Assembly (NCBI GenBank): GCA_035293045.1
Contig: DATDOY010000194.1
Location: 1-22,614, forward strand
Source of the DNA: DATDOY01 sp035293045
Lineage (GTDB): Bacteria; Actinomycetota; Acidimicrobiia; IMCC26256; JACPCJ01
Direction of reading: 5' to 3'
DNA: 22,614 nucleotides
Below the pieces are notes generated by a model. It searched no databases. It saw nothing but the letters and a program-made list of their open reading frames with translations, and was not told where the DNA came from. The translations under genes and the position numbers were made by a program. Below, one piece after another: positions 17,417 to 22,614 of this stretch (its first letter is position 1; every line of letters begins with the position of its first letter).

Positions 17417-17447
17417 CGGGGATATAGCCCGATAACGCGCCACAGAC
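17401..17447. repeat. Palindrome family copy C (identical to copy B), overlapping a stop codon
   Basis: It is identical over 47 bp to copy B, including the same two asymmetric bases, while copy A is perfectly symmetric. The first 16 bases are the last codons and TAG of the DUF559 gene. It separates that gene from the convergent small membrane protein gene (stop at 17473), so it is placed as a shared bidirectional terminator. The right arm no longer carries TAG when read from the minus strand. Confidence 0.93.
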
Positions 17448-17472
17448 GCGAAAGCCGTGGGCGATCGCGCTG

Positions 17473-17859
17473 CTAGCGGAACCAGATCTTTTGGTACTCG
17501 CGGCTCTGCGCGTGGAGGAGGAGGGCGACGAGGGCGATGTCGAACATCACCGACACGACGAAGCCGAGATCGTTGAACGCGTCACCGAGGGTCACCCCGT
17601 CGTAGCGGATGATGAAGATGAAGGGCAGCGAGACGTTGACGATCGCCGAGGCCACGGCGGCCTGGTATCCCCACTTCTGCTCGTTGGCGATGCCGTACGC
17701 GCCGGCGACCATCCCTCCGATGATGACGATCCCGAGGAGCGTGAAGACGGCGCCGCGGAGCACGAGAAAGGCGGCGTTGATGTAGAGCAGCATGACGGCC
17801 ATCTGCAAGGTCTGCGGCTGCGACTGGTTGAACCACCGACGCGGTTCTTCGAAGTTCAT
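17473..17859 (-). CDS. Small multi-pass membrane protein of unknown function
   Basis: The 128-residue product starts MNFEEPRRWFNQSQPQTLQM and has about three or four hydrophobic helices: VMLLYINAAFLVLRG, AVFTLLGIVIIGGMVAGAYGIA, AAVASAIVNVSLPFIFIIRY and LGFVVSVMFDIALVALLLHA. I recognise no catalytic motif and assign no function. ATG 17859 overlaps the rlmN stop as ATGA, so it is very probably translated by coupling to rlmN; the frame continues further upstream only inside rlmN. It ends 25 bases from palindrome copy C, convergent with the DUF559 gene. Confidence 0.8.
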   Translation of the reverse strand: MNFEEPRRWFNQSQPQTLQMAVMLLYINAAFLVLRGAVFTLLGIVIIGGMVAGAYGIANEQKWGYQAAVASAIVNVSLPFIFIIRYDGVTLGDAFNDLGFVVSVMFDIALVALLLHAQSREYQKIWFR

Positions 17860-18896
17860 GGGGTCAGTCTCGCACGCAGTTGGCCGCACGCCGCATCGAT
17901 GTCGACGCCGCGATTCTTCCGAATGGTCACCGAGATCCCGGGCCGCTCGAGGGTGTCGGCGAACCCGCGCAGACGCAGCGCCCGGCTCGGCTCGGCCACG
18001 AGTCCCGGCGTCGGGTTATAGGGAATCAGGTTCACGTGCGACGGCAGCCCGTAGCTCGGACCGGTCAACAGCGAGCCGAGCGCCTCGGCTTGGGTTACCG
18101 AGTCGTTGATTCCGTCGAGCATGACGTATTCGAAGGTCACCCGCCGGCCCCTGCCGCTCATGTACACGCGAGCGGCGTCGAGAATCTCGGCGAGCGGGTA
18201 CCGACGGTTGAGCGGCACGAGTGTTTCGCGCAGCGCGTCGTCAGGGGCGTGGAGTGAGACCGCAAGGGTCGTCGGGAGCGGAAACTCGGCCAGGCGGCGC
18301 ATGGCCGGAGCCACTCCCACCGTCGACACCGTGATCTGGCGTGCCGAGATGCCGAGGTCGCGGTGGATGCGCGCGACCGCCTCGTGGACGGCGTCCTCGT
18401 TGGCGAGCGGCTCGCCCATCCCCATGAACACGACGTTGGAGACGCGTTGCGGCGATGCGAACTGCGCCCGCACCACTTGCTCGAGGATTTCACCCGCCGA
18501 CAGGTGGCGCTCGAACCCGGCTTGCCCGGTGGCGCAAAAGCTGCACGCCATGGCGCACCCTGCCTGCGACGACACACAGACCGTGGCCCGGTCGGGGTAG
18601 CGCATCAGCACGGTTTCGACCTGGGCCCCCTCGTGCCCGGTCCAGAGCCACTTGCGGGTCATCCCTCCGTCGCCCTCGAGGTCGGCGCGCGCTTCGAGCG
18701 CGAGCGGGAGCGCCGATTCGAGGCGCGTCCGCAGGTCCTTGCCGAGGCTGGTGATCTCCTCGAGCGGCCGGCGCTGCGACCACAGTCCCTCCCAGACCTG
18801 ATCGGCGCGATACCGCGGCTCGCCCCATTCGACGAGCATCGCCGTGAGCGCGTCGCGATCGATGCCGTACCGGGTGGGGTCGAGGAAGTCGGCCAC
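17856..18896 (-). CDS. rlmN: 23S rRNA (adenine-2503-C2)-methyltransferase RlmN
   Basis: This radical-SAM enzyme methylates C2 of A2503 in 23S rRNA and often also A37 of some tRNAs. The radical-SAM cluster is Cys 114, 118 and 121 in CAMACSFCATG. GMGEPLANEDAV is the SAM-binding glycine-rich motif, and a second catalytic Cys sits near residue 337 in IRKNRGVDIDAACGQLR. The 346-residue length is near the family norm. I place the start at GTG 18896 (VADFLDPTRYGIDRD), separated by a single base from the mshD stop; longer starts would lie within mshD and add no conserved sequence. It sits in an operon after mshD and overlaps the downstream membrane protein gene by four bases. Confidence 0.95.
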   Translation of the reverse strand: MADFLDPTRYGIDRDALTAMLVEWGEPRYRADQVWEGLWSQRRPLEEITSLGKDLRTRLESALPLALEARADLEGDGGMTRKWLWTGHEGAQVETVLMRYPDRATVCVSSQAGCAMACSFCATGQAGFERHLSAGEILEQVVRAQFASPQRVSNVVFMGMGEPLANEDAVHEAVARIHRDLGISARQITVSTVGVAPAMRRLAEFPLPTTLAVSLHAPDDALRETLVPLNRRYPLAEILDAARVYMSGRGRRVTFEYVMLDGINDSVTQAEALGSLLTGPSYGLPSHVNLIPYNPTPGLVAEPSRALRLRGFADTLERPGISVTIRKNRGVDIDAACGQLRARLTP

Positions 18897-18897
18897 G

Positions 18898-19818
18898 TCA
18901 GACGTCGGTCGCGTACGCGCGATCGACGTGGTGTGGTTGGAAGCCGAGGGCTCGATACAGAGCGACGGCGCGGTCGTTCTCGTCATCGACATACAACCGC
19001 ACTTCGGGAACGCCGCGCGTCGTCATGCGGTCGAGGCCGGCGAGGACGAGCGACCGCCCCAGGCCGAGGCCCTGCGCGCGCGGATGCACGCCCACGACAT
19101 AGATCTCCCCATGGGACGGCGCCGGGATCTTCACCCAGCAGAATCCGGCGATCCCGGCGTCGTCCTCGGCGATGAGGAAGTCGGACGCGTCGAACCACGG
19201 CTCGGCGATCCGCCCCCTGAGGTCGGCGGCGGAGAACACCTGCTGTTCCGGGTGCCCGGCGAAGGCGAGCCGGTTGACCTCGAGCCACGACTCGTCGTCG
19301 GTCCCGGAGGCAAAGGGTCGCAGCTCGATGCCCGGGGGAAGTTCGGCCGCCTCGTGGTGCGGGAGCGGCCGCCGCATCTGCACCAGGTCACGCCAGGCCG
19401 ACCATCCGAGTTCGGCGGCGAGGGCGTCGTCGTCGCCACCCGCCTGGAACGCCCACCACTGGAGGCGCCGGGCACCTCGCTCGCGCGCCGCGTCCGCCGT
19501 GGCACGTACGACCGCGAGCCGGTCGGCCGCGTTGCGAACCGCGTCGCCAAGGTTCCACACCGCGGCCCCGGGGTCGGTCAGCACGCCCACGCCCACGCCG
19601 ACCACCGCGTCGCCGCCGTTCCCGCCGTCCCGTGGAGCGTCGTTGTCGACCGCGACCACCACGACTCCGACGCCGTGGCCATGAAGCACGTGCAGCTTCG
19701 GGTCGGCGAGCGGGGGGTGCCCCGTGGCCTCCTCGACGTCGTGGAGCGCGCGGCGGACGGCCTCGGTCACCTCGACCGACGCTGGCGCGTCCGCGTCGAC
19801 GACCGAAAGGGTGAGCAC
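18898..19818 (-). CDS. mshD: Mycothiol synthase (two-domain GNAT acetyltransferase)
   Basis: MshD acetylates Cys-GlcN-Ins with acetyl-CoA, the last step of mycothiol synthesis, which is specific to actinobacteria. The 306-residue length fits the tandem GNAT form. The C-terminal domain is well conserved: WLEVNRLAFAGHPEQ, DFLIAEDDAGIAGFCWVK, GEIYVVGVHPRAQGLGLGRSL (acetyl-CoA pyrophosphate loop) and LYVDDENDRAVALYRALGF. The N-terminal domain is degenerate, as is usual. The start is GTG 19818 (MLTLSVVD); TAGGTT lies six bases before it, so a leaderless transcript is likely. It is divergent from nth with a 35-bp gap and heads the operon with rlmN and the small membrane protein. Confidence 0.93.
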   Translation of the reverse strand: MLTLSVVDADAPASVEVTEAVRRALHDVEEATGHPPLADPKLHVLHGHGVGVVVVAVDNDAPRDGGNGGDAVVGVGVGVLTDPGAAVWNLGDAVRNAADRLAVVRATADAARERGARRLQWWAFQAGGDDDALAAELGWSAWRDLVQMRRPLPHHEAAELPPGIELRPFASGTDDESWLEVNRLAFAGHPEQQVFSAADLRGRIAEPWFDASDFLIAEDDAGIAGFCWVKIPAPSHGEIYVVGVHPRAQGLGLGRSLVLAGLDRMTTRGVPEVRLYVDDENDRAVALYRALGFQPHHVDRAYATDV

Positions 19819-19824
19819 GTCCCC

Positions 19825-19830
19825 AACCTA
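19825..19830 (-). promoter_or_regulatory. Candidate -10 hexamer TAGGTT for the mshD operon
   Basis: TAGGTT ends six bases before the GTG start at 19818, as expected if transcription starts on the start codon. The intergenic gap to nth is 35 bp, so any -35 contacts would lie towards or inside the nth 5' end. Confidence 0.4.
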
Positions 19831-19838
19831 GACCTCGG

Positions 19839-19844
19839 TATGGT
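19839..19844 (+). promoter_or_regulatory. Candidate -10 hexamer TATGGT for nth
   Basis: TATGGT ends nine bases before ATG 19854, giving a zero- to three-base leader. It nearly abuts the divergent mshD hexamer, so the two promoters may compete or be co-regulated. Confidence 0.35.
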
Positions 19845-19853
19845 GCACGGCCG

Positions 19854-20531
19854 ATGCCGCCCAAGCCTCCGAAGAAGCGCCGCGCTGCGGGACGCCGCGT
19901 CTCGCCCCGACTCCGGGCGCAGGCCGAGACGGTGTTGGCGCGCCTCTCGGAGGAGTACCCGGACGCGGTGTGCGCGCTGACGCATGAGGGCCCCTACCAG
20001 TTGCTCGTCGCCACGATCCTGTCGGCGCAGTGCACCGACGAGCGGGTGAACATGGTGACGCCGTCGGTGTTTCGGCGCTACCCCACGCCCGGCGATCTCG
20101 CCCAGGCCGACCCCGACGAACTCGAAGCGCTGGTCCGCACGACCGGCTTTTTTCGCTCGAAGGCGAGGAACCTCATCGCGATGGCCAAGGACGTCGACGA
20201 CCGGTTCGAGGGCGAGGTGCCCGTCGCCCTCGAAGACCTGACGACGCTCGGAGGGGTCGGCCGCAAGACGGCGAACGTCGTGCGTTCGGTCGCGTTCGGC
20301 GAGCCCGGCCTTCCGGTCGACACGCACGTCGGGCGGCTGAGCCGCCGTCTCGGGCTCACCAAGCACACCGATCCGGTGAAGGTCGAGTTCGATCTCATGC
20401 CGCTGTTCGCGCCCGAGGCGTGGGGCGACCTCTCGCTTCGGCTGATCCAGCACGGCCGCCGCGTGTGCGACGCCCGCAAGCCCAAGTGTGGCGAGTGCGT
20501 GCTGAATGACGTCTGCCCGAGCGCCCAATAG
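19854..20531 (+). CDS. nth: Endonuclease III (base-excision DNA glycosylase/AP lyase)
   Basis: The enzyme removes oxidised pyrimidines and nicks the abasic site. In this 225-residue copy the helix-hairpin-helix is LTTLGGVGRKTANVV with catalytic K138, the catalytic Asp is D156 in VDTHVGR, and the [4Fe-4S] ligands are Cys 205, 212, 215 and 221 with the classic 6-2-5 spacing. QLLVATILSAQCTDERVN is also typical. All key residues are present. A Lys/Arg-rich tail of about 15 residues precedes the fold. ATG 19854 is the only sensible start; ATG 19840 is in another frame. There is no Shine-Dalgarno. It is divergent from mshD. Confidence 0.96.
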   Translation: MPPKPPKKRRAAGRRVSPRLRAQAETVLARLSEEYPDAVCALTHEGPYQLLVATILSAQCTDERVNMVTPSVFRRYPTPGDLAQADPDELEALVRTTGFFRSKARNLIAMAKDVDDRFEGEVPVALEDLTTLGGVGRKTANVVRSVAFGEPGLPVDTHVGRLSRRLGLTKHTDPVKVEFDLMPLFAPEAWGDLSLRLIQHGRRVCDARKPKCGECVLNDVCPSAQ

Positions 20532-20582
20532 GCCCTGGGAGGGACCCGTGAGGGGGTCCAGCGATCGGCCCCCGTGAGGGCC
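20531..20582 (+). terminator. Structured region after nth with repeated CCCGTGAGGG
   Basis: GGACCC (20542-20547) pairs with GGGTCC (20554-20559), inside an outer GGCCCT/AGGGCC pair (20531-20536, 20577-20582). CCCGTGAGGG occurs twice (20545-20554 and 20571-20580). No U-tract follows, so the terminator call is tentative. Confidence 0.35.
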
Positions 20583-20688
20583 CGAGTTCACCGTTCCCTC
20601 ACATTCGGTCCACATCCTGCTCACTTGAGCGCCCGATTCTGGTGGAGCACGGAATCTGAGGGCGGATCACATCCACACATTCAGGAGC

Positions 20689-20694
20689 AGGAGG
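20689..20694 (+). promoter_or_regulatory. Ribosome binding site AGGAGG before the small exported protein
   Basis: A strong Shine-Dalgarno AGGAGG lies nine bases before ATG 20704. It stands out against the leader-poor starts elsewhere in the window, so this gene has a genuine 5' leader. Confidence 0.6.
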
Positions 20695-20703
20695 CAGTCC
20701 CCC

Positions 20704-21405
20704 ATGAGCACGACACTGCAAGCCAAGACCACGGCGCGGCTGATCCTCGGGGCGGTCGCGCTGACGCTCGTCGCCGGCCTGGCGCTGGCGGCCTCGAGCG
20801 GCTCGGGCACCCTGTCGTTCACGAACACGGCCCAGGAGGGCCCGGGTGGCGAGGGGTCCCCTCCCGACGGAGCCCCAGGGGAGGGCCGAAGGCCCTGTCG
20901 CGGCGGCCCGGGCGGTATCGCGGCCCACGCCATCCATGGTGAGCTGATCGTGCCTCAGCGCCCCGAGCCCGGCGAGGACCCGCCCGAGCCTGGGACGGAG
21001 CCCACGGAGTTCGAGACCATCGTGCTCGACGCCGGCGAGGTCACGGCGGTGAGCGACGACTCGCTCACCCTCGAGCGGCCGGACGGCAAGAAGGTGACGG
21101 TCACGATCACCGACGACACCCGGCAGCGTGAAGACGCCGACATCGAGGTGGGCGACAAGGTGCGCGTGATCGCCGACACCGACGGCAACGCCCGGGCGAT
21201 CATGTCCCGGCCCGACCGCCCCAGCGGGCCTCCCGACGGCGAGGTTCAGGCCCGCCCGGAGACCGGGGCCGAAGCGGGGATCGAGCGTGCGAACAAGCCC
21301 TGCCGGCCGCACCGAGGCGCCCGAAGCGGCGCTCCGGGTGCTCGGGGACGCGGTGACGGCGAGGGTCCAGAAAATCCGCTGGAGGATGTTTCGAGCCCGG
21401 TGTGA
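20704..21405 (+). CDS. Small exported protein with a DUF5666-like domain
   Basis: The 233-residue product has a signal peptide (basic MSTTLQAKTTARL, hydrophobic ILGAVALTLVAGLALA, cleavage likely near Ala-Ala-Ser at about residue 30). A Gly/Pro/Glu-rich low-complexity linker follows to about residue 105. Next is a compact beta-rich segment (about 105-165: AGEVTAVSDDSLTLERPDG, VTVTITDDT, IEVGDKVRVIADTDG) resembling DUF5666/OB-like domains. The tail from about residue 180 is Arg/Gly-rich and its third-codon-position G+C falls, so a late frameshift or weakly constrained tail is possible. No function can be assigned; an extracytoplasmic, possibly envelope-associated, role is inferred. The stop is 15 bases before a three-hairpin region. 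Confidence 0.75.
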   Translation: MSTTLQAKTTARLILGAVALTLVAGLALAASSGSGTLSFTNTAQEGPGGEGSPPDGAPGEGRRPCRGGPGGIAAHAIHGELIVPQRPEPGEDPPEPGTEPTEFETIVLDAGEVTAVSDDSLTLERPDGKKVTVTITDDTRQREDADIEVGDKVRVIADTDGNARAIMSRPDRPSGPPDGEVQARPETGAEAGIERANKPCRPHRGARSGAPGARGRGDGEGPENPLEDVSSPV

Positions 21406-21419
21406 ACGGGAAGAAGGGC

Positions 21420-21452
21420 CGTGCGGCTCCGGCCCCGAGATCGAGCCGCACG
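21420..21452. other. Hairpin 1 of a three-hairpin intergenic region
   Basis: A perfect 10-bp stem (CGTGCGGCTC with its complement at 21443-21452) has a 13-nt loop. It begins 15 bases past the DUF5666-like gene. Confidence 0.7.
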
Positions 21453-21460
21453 TGCGTTCC

Positions 21461-21503
21461 GGTCCCCGTTTCCCGAGGTACCGCCGACCCGGGAAGCGGA
21501 ACC
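21461..21503. other. Hairpin 2 of a three-hairpin intergenic region
   Basis: Arms 21461-21475 (GGTCCCCGTTTCCCG) and 21490-21503 pair over 13 positions, with one mismatch, one bulged base and one G-U pair. The loop is 14 nt. Confidence 0.6.
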
Positions 21504-21505
21504 AA

Positions 21506-21542
21506 CGGAGGGCGGCACCTTGCCCACGGGTGCCGCCCTCCG
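21506..21542. terminator. Hairpin 3: strong bidirectional terminator candidate
   Basis: A perfect 14-bp stem (CGGAGGGCGGCACC at 21506-21519 and its complement at 21529-21542) encloses the loop TTGCCCACG. It lies between convergent genes ending at 21405 and 21607. No U-tract is present on either side. The rest of the 21406-21606 gap shows no gene I can support. Confidence 0.65.
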
Positions 21543-21606
21543 ACGCGCTCGCACATGATGGAGTCGCCCGACGGCGAACCCGGGTCCCGGTCGTCCGGAT
21601 TCGCGG

Positions 21607-22614
21607 CTAACGGACGTCGGGCTCGGAGAAGCGGCCGACGGCCACGGCGGTGAGCGCGGCGAGCACGATCGATCCGGCCCAGATCTCTCGGGGCCACGCA
21701 ATGCCGGTGTCGAGTCCGACGAGGCCGAAGAACACGGTCCACATCGCGACGGCGGCACCCGCGAGCGCGGCCGTCACGCCCAACCGGGCGCGAAGGCCCG
21801 GCGCGGTGAGCACGTCGAGCACCACGCCGGCGGCGCCGGCAGCGACCACGCCGGCGGCCCCCTCGTCGAAACCGAGCGACACGAGGCCGGCGACGAGCAG
21901 GAACATCGTCGTGAACCACAAGCGCGGCGGGTGGCCACGGCGCAACAGCGCGGCCGCGACGCCGAGCAAGATCACCGTGGTCACGAGCACGCTGCCCACG
22001 CCGGCGATCACCTCCGCCTCCCCGGTCTGCGAGACCGGGTCGTAGGGCACGACGACCAGTTCCCCGATCCCGAGTCCCCACACGTAATTGGCGAAGAACC
22101 CAGCCAGCGCGGTCGCCAGGCCGACCGACCACGCCGCGGCGCCACCGATACGGCGGTCGGGGACCGTGTCGTGACGGGCGGCGCGCCATGGTGAGAGGAG
22201 CATGAGGAGCAGGCCCGCGAAGAGCACGAGATGGGTCGGGCTCATCAGCGCGTCGATCCCGGTCTCGACGCCGAACGCGGTGTGCCATGCGGCGTCGCCC
22301 GCGCCGCCCAGCCCGAACAGGATCATCCCTGACCACGCGAGCTCGTAGCCGTGGGGGAGGGCGTCGATGAGCGACTGCCCGCCGGTGCGACCCCTTCTCG
22401 CCAGCACGACGAGCCAGGCCACCGTCGCGCCGAATCCGGCGTAGAAGACGGCGTGCCAAGGGGTGACGAACGACTCGTCGCCGGTGAGGACGTCTTCGTG
22501 TGCGTGGCCGTCGAGGAACAGGCCGACGATGAGCCAGAGAGACACCAGGATGGTGCAGGCGTCCTCCCGAGTCGTGGTGCGCCGCCGGGTCGCGGTGTGG
22601 TCGTACGGTCCTGG
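21607..22614 (-). CDS. Multi-pass membrane protein of unknown function, 5' end probably beyond the window
   Basis: About eight hydrophobic helices can be traced, including ILVSLWLIVGLFLDGHAH, WHAVFYAGFGATVAWLVVLA, HLVLFAGLLLMLLSP, VLVTTVILLGVAAALL and IVLAALTAVAVGRF. Polar motifs DGHAH, TPWHAVFY, GDAAWHTAFG and SPTHLVLF place several His and Asp residues near helix ends, possibly a metal or haem site, which is speculation. I do not recognise a characterised family. GTG 22545 is the first start inside the window. However, the frame stays open to the edge and reads TATRRRTTTREDACTILV, which looks like a genuine cytoplasmic N-terminus leading into the first helix, so the true start is probably outside. 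It converges on the DUF5666-like gene. Confidence 0.8.
   Translation of the reverse strand, partial: PGPYDHTATRRRTTTREDACTILVSLWLIVGLFLDGHAHEDVLTGDESFVTPWHAVFYAGFGATVAWLVVLARRGRTGGQSLIDALPHGYELAWSGMILFGLGGAGDAAWHTAFGVETGIDALMSPTHLVLFAGLLLMLLSPWRAARHDTVPDRRIGGAAAWSVGLATALAGFFANYVWGLGIGELVVVPYDPVSQTGEAEVIAGVGSVLVTTVILLGVAAALLRRGHPPRLWFTTMFLLVAGLVSLGFDEGAAGVVAAGAAGVVLDVLTAPGLRARLGVTAALAGAAVAMWTVFFGLVGLDTGIAWPREIWAGSIVLAALTAVAVGRFSEPDVR

Noticed and set aside
21200..22459. A 419-codon minus-strand frame overlapping the right-hand membrane protein
   Set aside because: Its composition is Arg/Gly-rich, it crosses the three hairpins, and the frame at 21607-22614 has clear transmembrane helices.

Overview
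The window is G+C-rich DNA from an actinobacterium. The best lineage marker is a two-domain mycothiol synthase (MshD). An LLM-class, probably F420-dependent, oxidoreductase, a FadD-type acyl-CoA ligase and a choice-of-anchor-P-like surface protein fit too. I would place it near the class Acidimicrobiia, but that is inference: there is no rRNA or other phylogenetic marker. No tRNA, rRNA, CRISPR array or prophage was seen.

Layout. Positions 1-2753 (minus) hold a cyclase-ATPase-TPR regulator, interrupted by a one-base frameshift and cut by the left edge. A perfect 47-bp palindrome (copy A) separates it from a DUF255/YyaL-type thioredoxin-fold protein (2899-4938, minus). A 50-nt hairpin then precedes a 1,473-residue secreted or surface protein (5139-9560, minus) with three near-identical tandem domains. 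Next come a terminator and a minus-strand run: acyl-CoA ligase (9731-11317), C69/secernin-like hydrolase (11371-12459), HEIGH zinc peptidase (12468-14075), and a solitary intact tnpB (14117-15301) wedged against the peptidase promoter. A plus-strand LLM oxidoreductase (15405-16379) is followed by palindrome copy B, an AbiEi-like HTH/DUF559 nuclease-like gene (16496-17416), and palindrome copy C, which supplies that gene's stop codon. The minus-strand operon mshD-rlmN-small membrane protein (19818 to 17473) diverges from nth (19854-20531, plus). A small exported DUF5666-like protein (20704-21405) converges, across three consecutive hairpins, on a multi-pass membrane protein that runs off the right edge.

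How the genes relate. mshD, rlmN and the 128-residue membrane protein are nearly overlapping and probably co-transcribed. The peptidase and C69 hydrolase (8-nt gap) look like a peptide-degradation pair, perhaps read with the acyl-CoA ligase. Several lead genes carry a TANNNT hexamer 6-9 nt before the start codon and no Shine-Dalgarno sequence, which suggests leaderless mRNAs.

The most unusual feature is the 47-bp palindrome family. Two copies are identical, including the same departures from symmetry, and bracket the DUF559 gene; the third is a perfect palindrome elsewhere. This could be a nuclease-linked dispersed palindrome system (compare REP/RAYT) or simply a conserved bidirectional terminator family. 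The window alone cannot decide.
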